A stretch of 64,000 nucleotides of DNA, taken from the NCBI GenBank assembly GCA_002706095.1, contig PAJP01000001.1, positions 62,001 to 126,000 of the forward strand, read 5' to 3'. The DNA is from Methylophaga sp. Its GTDB lineage: Bacteria > Pseudomonadota > Gammaproteobacteria > Nitrosococcales > Methylophagaceae. How positions within the stretch are numbered: the stretch's first letter is position 1; each line of letters begins with the position of its first letter. Of this stretch, positions 35,464-44,478 are shown in pieces. Both the position numbers and the translations under genes were made by a program. The notes under the pieces are model-generated. The model was not told the DNA's origin. It searched no databases and saw nothing but the letters and a program-made list of their open reading frames with translations.

Positions 35464-38400
35464 ATGGATGGTCTGATTCGTTTTTCATTGACGCAGCGTC
35501 TGATGATGCTGATTCTGGTGGTTGTTCTGATTGGTTTTGGCTGGAAGGCCTTTAACGATACGCCGATCGATGCTTTTCCTGATGTCTCGACAACACAGGT
35601 AAAAATTATCCTCAAAGCACCGGGTATGACACCGGAAGAAGTGGAAAGCCGCATTACCGCCCTGGTCGAAGTTGAGATGCTGGGGATACCCAAACAACGC
35701 ATGTTACGGTCTGTAGTGAAATATGGCCTGACCGATATTACCGTGGACTTTGAAGAGGGCACGGATATCTATTGGGCACGTCAGCAAGTGGCTGAACGTT
35801 TATCAGCTATCAAAGATACCTTGCCTGCTGATATTCAGGGTGGCTTGGCACCGTTAACGACTCCGTTGGGTGAAATGTTCATGTTTACTGTGAACAGTCC
35901 CACGCTGGATTTGATGCAACGGCGTGAATTATTGGATTGGGTCATCAGGCCAGCCTTACGCAGTGTTGAAGGGGTGGCTGATGTCAATTCATTAGGCGGT
36001 TATGTCAAAACCTTTGAAATTATCCCGGATTTAGCCAAACTTGCCGCATTAAATATCAGCCTTGCTGATATCCAACAGGCATTGGAAAACAATAACCGTA
36101 ACGATGGTGCGGGACGCATTGATGAAGGCGAAGAAGTGTTACTGGTTCGTGCTCAAGGTAGTCTGCAAAATCTGGACGATATAAAACGCCTGGTGGTGAA
36201 GTCCGATGCCGATGAACCTGTTTTACTCTCACAGGTCGCGGAATGCAGAATTGGCTCACTGACGCGTTATGGTGCAGTCAGTGCCAATGGACAGGGCGAA
36301 GCGGTACAAGGCTTGGTGTTGGGTTTACGAGGTGCGAATGCCAAAAAAGTCGTAGCCGGTATTGAAAAACGGCTCGCCGAATTACAAGCCTCCTTGCCAG
36401 ATGATGTAAGCATCAATGTTTTTTATAACCGTGGTGAGCTAGTCGCAGATGCAATTCATGGTGTGAACAAAGCATTGATTGAAGCGGTGGTGCTGGTTCT
36501 GGTCTTTCTGCTGCTATTTCTGGGTGATCTCAGGGCGGCGATTGTGGTTGCACTGGTATTACCGCTTTCAGCCATGATCACTTTTATCATGATGCGTCAG
36601 TTTGGTTTATCAGCCAACTTGATGAGTTTAGGTGGTTTAACCATTGCCATCGGTATGCTGGTTGATGCTGCGGTGGTAGTGGTTGAAAACATCGTCTCAC
36701 AATTAGCCGATAAATCACGGGCTGCGGTGCTGCCAAGACTGCATTTAATTTATCGTGCAGTAAAAAATGTCTCGGTGCCAGTCACCTCAGGCATCATTAT
36801 TATCGTCATTGTGTTTCTGCCATTACTGACCTTACAGGGCCTGGAAGGCAAACTGTTTATTCCCGTGGCCTTGACTATTGTATTTGCATTGGCTGGTTCC
36901 TTAGTTTTATCACTGACCGTGATTCCGGTGCTGGCCTCTTTTTTATTGAAACATGTGTCTCATGATGAGCCGTTCTTACCCAGAGTATTAAAAAGGCTCT
37001 ATGCGCCGGTATTAGCCTGGTCACTGGATCATACAAAAAGTGTGGTGATGATTGCGTTGTTATTACTCGCCTTTGCCGCTGTTTTATACACCCAAGTGGG
37101 TAAGGCCTTTATGCCAGTTATGGATGAGGGCGATTTGATTGTGCAATTAGAAAAACTGCCTTCAATTACCCTGGAACAATCCGTTGCTTTAGACAAGCGC
37201 GTGCAACAGGCATTATTAAAAAATGTGCCTGAAATCACCGGCGTAGTTGCCAGAACCGGTGCAGATGAACTCGGCCTGGATCCGATGGGCCTAAATGAAA
37301 CGGATATGTTTTTAATCCTCAAGCCTCGTGAGCAATGGCAGGTGGCAACAAAAGAGGCGCTAAAGCTAAAAATAAGGCAGGTTCTGGAGCAGTTTCCGGG
37401 GTTGAATTATGGCTTTACGCAGCCAATTGAAATGCGTGTGTCTGAAATGCTTACCGGCGTCAGAGGCGATCTGGCCATCAAAATATTTGGTGAAGATGGT
37501 GACACACTCAATGAGTTAGCTAAACGTGTTGTGCAAGTTGTGTCCAGTATTCGCGGTGCGGAAGATGTCATCACCAGTCAGAATGATGGTGCTCAGTATT
37601 ATCAAATTGATCTGAATGCATTAACGCTCGGCCGTCTCGGCTTAAGTGTTGAAGAAGTTCTGCCGCAACTACGAATGTTAATTCAGGGAAGTCAGGTAGG
37701 CACGATTTATCAGGGTGCCAGACGCTATCCACTGGTGATTCAAGGCGAACGCAGTTTACAGAAAGTGGTGAGCTTATTTGCCCATGCGAGATTGAACGTG
37801 GCGGGCAACAGACAGGTACAGATTTCGGACCTGGCCACTTTAAAACGGGTCGAAGGACCGGTATCTATTCGCAGAGAACAAGGACAGCGAATGTCGGTGG
37901 TGGTGGCGAATGTGGCCGATCGTGATTTAGTCAGTTTTGTAGAAGAAGCTCAGGCCGCTGTGGCAAAAGATATCGATTTACCGAGCGGCTATCAGTTTTC
38001 CTGGGGTGGTCAGTTTGAAAACCAGCAGCGAGCCGCAAAACGCTTAATGGTGGTCATTCCTGTGGCTTTATCTTTAATTTTCTTATTATTGTTTTCCACT
38101 TTCCGATCTTTACGCCAAGCTACATTGGTGATGAGTAATGTGCCATTTGCCATGGTGGGCGGAATCACTGCACTTTGGCTGACGGGTGAATATTTATCTG
38201 TGCCTGCTTCTGTGGGGTTTATCGCTTTACTCGGCATTGCTGTATTAAATGGCGTGGTAATGGTGAGTTACTTTAATGAGCTGTTAGAAACAGGTATGGC
38301 AGTAGATGACGTGGTCAGAGAGGGTGCGATGCGCCGCTTAAGACCAGTGATGATGACAGCGACGATTGCTGCCTTTGGTCTTGTGCCTTTACTGTTCGCA

Positions 38401-38526
38401 AGCGGGCCCGGCTCAGAAATTCAGCGGCCGCTAGCTATTGTGGTGATTGGCGGTTTAGTTAGCGCCACCTTATTAACCCTGGTGTTACTGCCACTCTTGT
38501 TCAGACGATTTGGAGTCGCAAAATGA
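35464..38526 (+). CDS. CzcA/CusA-family heavy-metal efflux RND permease
   Basis: 1020 residues. The N-terminus FDTPIDAFPDVSTTQVKI-type segment (NDTPIDAFPDVS), TM4 IGMLVDAAVVVVENI and the C-terminal IALLGIAVLNGVVMVSY are characteristic of heavy-metal exporters. VDA rather than DD in TM4 agrees with the CusA type. The periplasmic section FMPVMDEGDLIVQLEKLPS follows. Immediately 3' is a DUF3240 gene (4-bp overlap), the usual companion of czcA-like genes. No outer-membrane channel is encoded in this operon. Confidence 0.93.
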   Translation: MDGLIRFSLTQRLMMLILVVVLIGFGWKAFNDTPIDAFPDVSTTQVKIILKAPGMTPEEVESRITALVEVEMLGIPKQRMLRSVVKYGLTDITVDFEEGTDIYWARQQVAERLSAIKDTLPADIQGGLAPLTTPLGEMFMFTVNSPTLDLMQRRELLDWVIRPALRSVEGVADVNSLGGYVKTFEIIPDLAKLAALNISLADIQQALENNNRNDGAGRIDEGEEVLLVRAQGSLQNLDDIKRLVVKSDADEPVLLSQVAECRIGSLTRYGAVSANGQGEAVQGLVLGLRGANAKKVVAGIEKRLAELQASLPDDVSINVFYNRGELVADAIHGVNKALIEAVVLVLVFLLLFLGDLRAAIVVALVLPLSAMITFIMMRQFGLSANLMSLGGLTIAIGMLVDAAVVVVENIVSQLADKSRAAVLPRLHLIYRAVKNVSVPVTSGIIIIVIVFLPLLTLQGLEGKLFIPVALTIVFALAGSLVLSLTVIPVLASFLLKHVSHDEPFLPRVLKRLYAPVLAWSLDHTKSVVMIALLLLAFAAVLYTQVGKAFMPVMDEGDLIVQLEKLPSITLEQSVALDKRVQQALLKNVPEITGVVARTGADELGLDPMGLNETDMFLILKPREQWQVATKEALKLKIRQVLEQFPGLNYGFTQPIEMRVSEMLTGVRGDLAIKIFGEDGDTLNELAKRVVQVVSSIRGAEDVITSQNDGAQYYQIDLNALTLGRLGLSVEEVLPQLRMLIQGSQVGTIYQGARRYPLVIQGERSLQKVVSLFAHARLNVAGNRQVQISDLATLKRVEGPVSIRREQGQRMSVVVANVADRDLVSFVEEAQAAVAKDIDLPSGYQFSWGGQFENQQRAAKRLMVVIPVALSLIFLLLFSTFRSLRQATLVMSNVPFAMVGGITALWLTGEYLSVPASVGFIALLGIAVLNGVVMVSYFNELLETGMAVDDVVREGAMRRLRPVMMTATIAAFGLVPLLFASGPGSEIQRPLAIVVIGGLVSATLLTLVLLPLLFRRFGVAK

Positions 38527-38819
38527 AGTGTCTATTAGCTCTTATCGTAAAACCCTCGTTAGAAGCAGCATTAAGCGACTGGTTATTACTTCATCCGCAG
38601 ATTGATGGCTTTACCTCGCAACGGGCCTCCGGTCATGGTGCTGGTCATGCGATGAGTATTAGCGAACAGGTAGAGGGGCAACGCAAACAAATGATTTACT
38701 GGGTAGAACTTGATGATGAACGAGTAAAAACGGTTCTTGATGGTTTATCGTCGAGTTTTGCTGGCGCCGAGATACATTATTGGCAGTTACCTCTCAGCGC
38801 CAGTGGCATTATTCGCTAG
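38523..38819 (+). CDS. DUF3240 family protein
   Basis: 98 residues. CLLALIVKPSLEAALSDWLLLHPQIDGFTSQRASGHG matches the DUF3240 pattern, a small ferredoxin-like (PII-related) fold encoded directly behind czcA-type permeases. A histidine-bearing loop (GHGAGHAM) may bind metal, so a sensing or regulatory role for the pump is plausible. Starts inside the permease stop (ATGA) and overlaps convergent lapG by 11 bp. Confidence 0.88.
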   Translation: MKCLLALIVKPSLEAALSDWLLLHPQIDGFTSQRASGHGAGHAMSISEQVEGQRKQMIYWVELDDERVKTVLDGLSSSFAGAEIHYWQLPLSASGIIR

Positions 38820-39480
38820 TAGCTTCTTCTGCTTGTTTTTGCATACGTTTTTCTAAGTCTTGCCATAAAGACAAACGCGAAGAGCCTCCGACACGCTGGC
38901 CTTCCCCACGTGATTTTGCCAGCCATAAACCGGTACCATTGAAGCTATAAACCGGGGTTAAGTCATTACGCTGAGTGGCTGGTTTGATGTCGGTGATTAA
39001 ATTATCCAGTACTAACGGTACAGAGCGTTTTGTCTTGAAATAGGTCAGCACCATATGGGCTTGATTGAGTTCTTTCGCTTTAACATAAGTGATACGTAAT
39101 TTATCTTCATCCACGCCTAATTCTTTTAGCGTGAAATATTTCGCGATCGAATAGTCTTCACAGTCACCACCCCCAATTGACAGCATTTCCAGTGGCGTTG
39201 CCCAATAGTCTTTTTTGTTCCAGAGGTCGATATCGTCGATAAACAACACATTGGTATTAAAAAACTGATTCACCAGCTCAAGTTTTTCCGCTTCAGGTAA
39301 GTCCTTATTTTCTGCCACCAGTTTTTGCCAGTCTTCAACACGCTTGCGGGCAAATTTATTATATTGCGCCTCAATCTTGTCCAATACGCGTGAACTGATA
39401 TTGAGGTCAGCGACAAGCGGCAACGACAATATCAAACATGTCAGTATCAGCAATAACGACAGAGGGCGTTTAAACAGCAT
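38809..39480 (-). CDS. lapG: LapG-type transglutaminase-like cysteine protease
   Basis: 223 residues with a signal peptide (LSLLLILTCLILSLPLVA). Catalytic triad: C in SIGGGDCEDYSIAKY near 117, H in NQAHMVL near 153, D in PLVLDNL near 168. In Pseudomonas LapG cleaves the N-terminus of the adhesin LapA, releasing cells from biofilms, and is held by LapD when c-di-GMP is high. It lies 14 bp behind lapD. No LapA-type adhesin or its exporter is in the window. Confidence 0.92.
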   Translation of the reverse strand: MLFKRPLSLLLILTCLILSLPLVADLNISSRVLDKIEAQYNKFARKRVEDWQKLVAENKDLPEAEKLELVNQFFNTNVLFIDDIDLWNKKDYWATPLEMLSIGGGDCEDYSIAKYFTLKELGVDEDKLRITYVKAKELNQAHMVLTYFKTKRSVPLVLDNLITDIKPATQRNDLTPVYSFNGTGLWLAKSRGEGQRVGGSSRLSLWQDLEKRMQKQAEEATSE

Positions 39481-39494
39481 GGATAGCTCAGACT

Positions 39495-41393
39495 TTAACG
39501 ACTGATACCGTAGATGCCAGCTTGTTTAACAATCGCAAAATCTTCATCGTTTGTGACTGCCTCAGCAAGTACTTTGATATCCAGCAAGCGAGAGACTTCA
39601 TGCATAATTTCCAAAAAGTCTGGTTTACTGGCGTTACTACCAATGTTCTGTGTCAAATCACGTGCGAGTCTGATGTAATCCAGATGCAAATGTCGTAACT
39701 CATCAATGGCAATAATATCGGCAGAATAACGTTTGATAAGACTATTTGCGCCCAATGACTTCACAAAACGACTGAAGTTAGTAAAGGCTTTGAGGTTTTT
39801 AGTGGCGGCATAGGCCGAGACAGAAAAAGTCAGTAACTCAGCAGAAATAACGGACTGCTCGATACGAGATTCCAGCCATTTATGGAAACTGGCTGAATCA
39901 ATTGAGTCCATCGTCAGGTTGATACTGACAGGACAGCTAATACGATCTTGCTCCATTTTGAGTAGGACTTTGTTCACAATGCAACGGTCCACAGATTCCG
40001 ACAATCCAAACTCTTGCGCCATAGAGAAAAAAGTCCCGACAGACAGGGTGTTACCCGCTTTATCTTTGACAAAGCTAAAGGCTTCCTGCATCACTTTGAC
40101 AGGCTTAGGACCATCATAATTATAGGCTTCGGCTGTGAAGTAGATTTCTGGCGTATCACGATTAATAGCGTGGGTAATGGCGGCTTTCCATTCTTGTTCA
40201 GAAAGAGAACTGATGGAGTCATCTTTAATGAAAAAGGCGTTTTGTCCAATAATACTGGCCTGCTCATAGGCTTCAATTAAAGCAGGCATTAAACGTTCAA
40301 ACTCACTGGTGCGATCAAATTTAACTAAACCAATGTGAACCAGATCGTCGACTTCATAATGCTCAGCCAGTTCTGTCATTGCCTGTTGCAGATTTTTAGC
40401 AAATGACTGAATCAGATTGATATCAGACTCATCATAAATAATGGCAAACTCGGCACCATACAGACGATAGGCATGACCATTGCCGGCCACGGCATTGTTC
40501 AATATACGGGCCATATCTTTTAAGAGTGTATCAGCCAGTTGATTCCCTTTTTGTTTACTGATATCAGCTAAATCAACAAACTTGATGTAACTCACATACC
40601 CGGTATGGCCGCTTGATAGTCGCTTTTTCATGTCGGCGGTAAAAGTGGCTTGATTGAGTAATCGGGTTAAGCCATCACGTTTGAGATTATCATTCAAGGC
40701 ATCGAGCCGTTGATTTAGTCGAGTGATGGTATCGCCAATCTTGACTGACATACTGTTCATAGACTGAGCAACATGGCGGACTTCTTTGGTCCAGGGCAGA
40801 CGATCAATCGTAGTAAATTGACCAGAAGAAATTTCATTAGCCTGTCTTTGTATCGCTTTAAGTGGTTGTAAGGTAAACCGTAACACCAGCATGAGTAATG
40901 CAAATGCACCCACAAAAATAATCACGGAATACAATAAGGTTTCTTTGGCTTGTTTATAGAGTTTCAAATAAGCATAAGCCGGGTTGCTACTGACATAGAG
41001 TGTGCCGGATATTGACCAGCCAGAGCTGATTTCTGATGAAGCTGTGGCAGACTTCATGGGTAACCAGTTGATTAGCCATTGGGGCACGCCTTCCATTTTG
41101 ACGGGATTTTTCAGACTCACCAGCGTTTTACCATCAATATCTTCTAAACGCATTTCGCGGTAATAGCCCATATCAAAAATGGCGCTCATCATTGTTTGTA
41201 ATATCGGATCATTTTCATCTTCCATATGCGGGCTAAGTGAGAGACCCAACGATGTGGCGGTATCCTGCATATGTATTTCAGATTCAACTTCGAGATAGTC
41301 ACGGATACTGCCCATGCTGATCACAAAGCTTGCTGAAAAAACAATCAGAAAAAGTAAGCTGATTAGAATTAACAACTGCTTAGAAAGTGACAT
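39495..41393 (-). CDS. lapD: LapD-type inside-out c-di-GMP receptor (degenerate GGDEF-EAL)
   Basis: 632 residues. Layout: TM1 (LLILISLLFLIVFSASFVIS), a periplasmic domain of about 125 residues (LapD/MoxY type), TM2 (LLYSVIIFVGAFALLMLVL), HAMP, then GGDEF and EAL. The GGDEF signature reads YGAEF and the EAL position FTAEAY, with AEAVTNDED replacing the catalytic AEGVE loop. Both domains are thus degenerate and probably only bind c-di-GMP. This is the expected architecture of LapD, which sequesters LapG. The lapD-lapG operon is complete. Confidence 0.93.
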   Translation of the reverse strand: MSLSKQLLILISLLFLIVFSASFVISMGSIRDYLEVESEIHMQDTATSLGLSLSPHMEDENDPILQTMMSAIFDMGYYREMRLEDIDGKTLVSLKNPVKMEGVPQWLINWLPMKSATASSEISSGWSISGTLYVSSNPAYAYLKLYKQAKETLLYSVIIFVGAFALLMLVLRFTLQPLKAIQRQANEISSGQFTTIDRLPWTKEVRHVAQSMNSMSVKIGDTITRLNQRLDALNDNLKRDGLTRLLNQATFTADMKKRLSSGHTGYVSYIKFVDLADISKQKGNQLADTLLKDMARILNNAVAGNGHAYRLYGAEFAIIYDESDINLIQSFAKNLQQAMTELAEHYEVDDLVHIGLVKFDRTSEFERLMPALIEAYEQASIIGQNAFFIKDDSISSLSEQEWKAAITHAINRDTPEIYFTAEAYNYDGPKPVKVMQEAFSFVKDKAGNTLSVGTFFSMAQEFGLSESVDRCIVNKVLLKMEQDRISCPVSINLTMDSIDSASFHKWLESRIEQSVISAELLTFSVSAYAATKNLKAFTNFSRFVKSLGANSLIKRYSADIIAIDELRHLHLDYIRLARDLTQNIGSNASKPDFLEIMHEVSRLLDIKVLAEAVTNDEDFAIVKQAGIYGISR

Positions 41394-41599
41394 ATTGATT
41401 TCCTTATTACGATGTTCAGGCCATTTTAAGTACTGCCTGATGTATATCGGCTAACTTGATGGAATCTGATGAATTATCACCAAAACGCTAACAATACCCT
41501 GACCACGACATCACAGCAAGCATCATCAGCGCGGGCAATAAGTCTTTTGTTTCAGCAGGTAGATTGCTACGATCAGCGTTTCATTTATAGGCGATACAG

Positions 41600-42523
41600 A
41601 TGTTATTAGTATTAGTGCAGATGGGGCTTCTCATTGCCTGTGGTTTTGCCTGGAAACAATGTGCACCAAGGCATATTCCAGCTCTGGCACACCGCCGCGC
41701 CTTAACCGATCTGGTTTTCTTTATTTTACTGCCAGCCCTGGTGTTAGATGTCATCTGGGGCGCACCCATAGATAAGACCTCTCTTAAAATTTCTCTCACG
41801 GCATTTTCTGGTTTGCTAACAGCAGGCATTGTTATGTGGTGTTTATTGCGATTTATCAAAACCACGCCTGAACAAAAAGGCGCACTGATGCTGGCTGCAA
41901 TCTTTCCGAATGTGACCTACCTTGGTTTACCGGTCACCAATCAGGTACTCGGCTCATGGAGTAATGCCATTGTGCTGCAATATGACTTATTTGCCTGCAC
42001 ACCGGCGTTGATGACTTTTGGCATATTAATGGCGCATCATTTCGGTGGGGCGGGTCAGCAAAAAGTCCATCCCTTAAAAGAACTCACCAAGGTGCCGCCA
42101 TTGTGGGCGGTTGTGATCGCGCTTTTATTAAATGTGCTGCATGTGCCACGTCCAGAACTGGTTCATCACACATTAACGACATTATCTGGTGGTGTGGTGC
42201 CACTGATGCTGATTGCCTTGGGCATGAGTATTCGCTGGGACAGCTTAAGATTACGTTATTTACCGCTTTTATTGCCGGTCGCTGTGATTACCTTATTATT
42301 AGTTCCGGTGGCTGTGTTTTTCACGGGGGGCTGGTTCGAACTGCCTGCGGATATCGCATTGGCCGTCGTGCTTTTGGCTGCCATGCCAACTATGGTGTTT
42401 GGTGTCGTGATATGTGAACGTTACCAATTAGATAGTCCACTCTATGCTGCCGCAGTCACATTGACGACCTTATTAAGCGTTGTCACGTTACCTTTATGGT
42501 TTCATTATTTACCCGGCCTGTAG
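41600..42523 (+). CDS. AEC (auxin efflux carrier) family transporter
   Basis: 307 residues with about ten membrane helices in the AEC/BART arrangement: LVQMGLLIACGFAWK, LTDLVFFILLPALVLDVIWG, ALMLAAIFPNVTYLGLPVTNQVLG (with the conserved N-x-G-x-P region) and LIALGMSIRW in the second half. Bacterial members export or import small organic anions such as malate or malonate. The ligand is unknown. Its 3' end overlaps convergent cinA by 19 bp. Confidence 0.88.
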   Translation: MLLVLVQMGLLIACGFAWKQCAPRHIPALAHRRALTDLVFFILLPALVLDVIWGAPIDKTSLKISLTAFSGLLTAGIVMWCLLRFIKTTPEQKGALMLAAIFPNVTYLGLPVTNQVLGSWSNAIVLQYDLFACTPALMTFGILMAHHFGGAGQQKVHPLKELTKVPPLWAVVIALLLNVLHVPRPELVHHTLTTLSGGVVPLMLIALGMSIRWDSLRLRYLPLLLPVAVITLLLVPVAVFFTGGWFELPADIALAVVLLAAMPTMVFGVVICERYQLDSPLYAAAVTLTTLLSVVTLPLWFHYLPGL

Positions 42524-43254
42524 TCAGACCAGATAAAGCCGGCTGCTTCAACGGCCGCAATCACATGTTGCATGGCTTGCTCAATTTGTTCAGCGTCACC
42601 ACGCAAGCTGAATTCAATTTGAGGCTCATCGCCGAGTTTGGGCAAGCTTGATAATTTTAACTGCGGATATTGGGCGACAATCTCATTCATTGTCGGCAGT
42701 AAATCTGACTCACGCCCTTTTGTAATGGTAATGATTCTTTCCGCTTTGGGACGCAAGCCCTGTAAGTGTGGGTAATGGGTATCTAAAATCCATTCCAGCA
42801 TGGGCCAGGACATTTCAGGGAAGCCCGGCATAAAGTGATGGTTATCCAGACTAAAACCCGGCACGCGATTAATAGTATTGGGAATAATGCGGCTACCTTC
42901 GGGTAAGTGGCCCATCAAAATACGATTAGGATAGGCATCTTTACCAAACTGATCTTCAATTGCTTTGACTGCATCAGGGTGAGGTTTGATCTCAACGCCT
43001 TTCACTAAAGCAGCCGTCTGGCGGGTTCTATCATCCGGAGTGGCACCAATGCCTCCGAAGCTGAACACCAGATCAGGACTGCTCATTGAAAAGCGTAAGG
43101 CGCGTTCCAATTGCTGTGGATCGTCACCAACAATTAATGTCCAACTTAATTCCAAATCACGTTTGGCCAGAACGGATTGTAAATGAGCGAAATGCTTATC
43201 CTGACGTTTGCCACTCAGAATTTCATCACCAATGATTAGCGCGCCAATATTCAT
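42505..43254 (-). CDS. cinA: CinA N-domain / competence-damage-inducible A-like (MoaB/MogA fold)
   Basis: 249 residues: ALIIGDEILSGKRQDKHFAHLQSVL, FSFGGIGATPDDRTRQ and MPGFPEMSWPMLEWIL are hallmarks of the CinA N-terminal molybdopterin-binding-like domain, which in full-length CinA acts on ADP-ribose or related nucleotides. The C-terminal nicotinamide-nucleotide amidase (PncC) domain is absent, a common gammaproteobacterial arrangement. Start overlaps the hemoglobin stop by one base (TAATG). Confidence 0.9.
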   Translation of the reverse strand: MNIGALIIGDEILSGKRQDKHFAHLQSVLAKRDLELSWTLIVGDDPQQLERALRFSMSSPDLVFSFGGIGATPDDRTRQTAALVKGVEIKPHPDAVKAIEDQFGKDAYPNRILMGHLPEGSRIIPNTINRVPGFSLDNHHFMPGFPEMSWPMLEWILDTHYPHLQGLRPKAERIITITKGRESDLLPTMNEIVAQYPQLKLSSLPKLGDEPQIEFSLRGDAEQIEQAMQHVIAAVEAAGFIWSDYRPGK

Positions 43255-43649
43255 TATTCAGTCTCTGGACGGTTACGCATAAAATCAGCTGTCTGTACAA
43301 ACGACGCCATCAGCTGTTCTGAAAATAAGGGATCTAAATCCATCGATTTTAATGCCTGAGCCATACAATAAAGCCATTGATCACGTTCTTCGATACCAAT
43401 AGAGAAGGGCAAGTGTCGAGCTCTCAGTCTTGGATGACCGTATTTATCAGTATATAAAGGCGGGCCACCCAACCAGCCAGTCAGAAACAAATATAATTTT
43501 TCTTCACTGATACTGATGTCTTTTGGATGGTAATCACGAATATGTTGTGTTTGAGGCGTCTCACACATCACCTCATAAAAAGTTTTGCATAGATGTCTGA
43601 CACCGGCTTCGCCACCGATACGTTCGTAGGGAGTTGCTATTTCAGCCAT
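43254..43649 (-). CDS. group II truncated hemoglobin
   Basis: 131 residues from ATG 43649 (an in-frame TTG at 43664 is less likely). PYERIGGEAGVRHLCKTFYEVM, LYLFLTGWLGGPPLYTDKYGHPRLRARHLPFSIG and RDQWLYCMAQAL are typical: the proximal histidine is in RARHLPF and the distal-pocket tryptophan (G8) in DQWL. It binds O2 or NO, likely for detoxification or redox sensing. Translationally coupled with cinA. Confidence 0.93.
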   Translation of the reverse strand: MAEIATPYERIGGEAGVRHLCKTFYEVMCETPQTQHIRDYHPKDISISEEKLYLFLTGWLGGPPLYTDKYGHPRLRARHLPFSIGIEERDQWLYCMAQALKSMDLDPLFSEQLMASFVQTADFMRNRPETE

Positions 43650-43713
43650 GATTGAATTCAACAAAAAAAGACTAGTTTAACCTTGTTGAACAAGACGATA
43701 AAGCGAATCAAGG

Positions 43714-43742
43714 TTGCGAGCTTGGCCACAGACCGGGATAAT
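43714..43742 (+). promoter_or_regulatory. predicted sigma70 promoter of the fae-family gene
   Basis: A -35 TTGCGA (43714-43719), a 17-bp spacer and a -10 GATAAT (43737-43742) lie 37 bp before the ATG. The leader contains AACAGGAGA, a strong ribosome site. This agrees with the highly-expressed codon use of the gene. Confidence 0.6.
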
Positions 43743-43779
43743 TGGCCCATCTTTTAGCAATAAACAGGAGAATTATCCT

Positions 43780-44328
43780 ATGAGCGATAGAATTGTCATG
43801 CGTACAGGTGAAGCACTGGTTGGCGGTGGTCCTGCTTTTACAGCGGCTGAGCCAGAAGTGGTTATCGGTGAATTAGACGGTCCATTTGGTACCGCATTTG
43901 CTAACCTGATGGGCGACCAAGTACAAGGTCACTCACGCGTATTAGCGCTGATGAACACTGACATGCAAGTTAAACCTGCCACATTAATGGTCAGTAAAGT
44001 CACTGTTAAGAAAACAGCTTACACCAACATTCTGATGGGTACAGTTCAAGGCGCTATCGCTAACGGCGTATTAGATGCTGTTCGTAACGGTACTATTCCA
44101 AAAGAAAAAGCGAACGATTTAGGTATCATCGTTTCTGTATGGTTGAACCCAAGCATCGTGACTGTTGAAGACTTAGATCACGAAGCTTTATTCAACATTC
44201 ACCGCGAAGCCACTCGCCGTGCTATCGAAAAAGCCATGAATAACGAGCCAAGCATCGATTATTTATTGGAAAATCAAGATAAATTGGTTCACAAATATTA
44301 CCAAAAAGAACTTGATGCTAAAAAATAA
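43780..44328 (+). CDS. formaldehyde-activating enzyme (Fae) family protein lacking the usual active-site histidine
   Basis: 182 residues from ATG 43780 (CAGGAGA upstream). RTGEALVGGG, GTAFANLMGD, LALMNTDMQVKPATLMVSKVTV, GAIANGVLDAVRNGTIPKEKANDLGIIVSVWL and REATRRAIEKAMNNEP are the family core. Fae condenses formaldehyde with tetrahydromethanopterin in methylotrophs. In classical Fae the loop after EALVGDG contains the catalytic His (VAHID); here the loop is PAFTAAEPEV, and the first histidine of the protein is residue 51. It may thus be a Fae paralogue with altered activity or a binding/sensing role. Codon use (GGT, CGT, AAC, GTT) is of the highly expressed type. A promoter and terminator frame it as a single-gene unit. 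Confidence 0.88.
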   Translation: MSDRIVMRTGEALVGGGPAFTAAEPEVVIGELDGPFGTAFANLMGDQVQGHSRVLALMNTDMQVKPATLMVSKVTVKKTAYTNILMGTVQGAIANGVLDAVRNGTIPKEKANDLGIIVSVWLNPSIVTVEDLDHEALFNIHREATRRAIEKAMNNEPSIDYLLENQDKLVHKYYQKELDAKK

Positions 44329-44397
44329 AAACTGGAAACTCAATGAGTTAGCTGTGGTCTCTGTATAAGAGGAGATATTCACAGCCTCAAGTTTTAA

Positions 44398-44434
44398 ACG
44401 GTCTGTCTTTTAAACTGGACAGACCGTTTTTTTT
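44398..44434 (+). terminator. strong Rho-independent terminator after the fae-family gene
   Basis: 10-bp arms ACGGTCTGTC (44398-44407) and GACAGACCGT (44418-44427), then eight T residues counted from the arm end. It isolates the fae-family gene from the following operon. Confidence 0.9.
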
Positions 44435-44478
44435 GCCATGTATAATCGGTGGCAAATGAAGAAACATTCAAGGTAGAT

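Noticed and set aside
43714..43779. Longer N-terminus for the Fae-family protein
   Set aside because: It would run over the predicted promoter, and the ATG at 43780 has a strong ribosome site and matches the family start.
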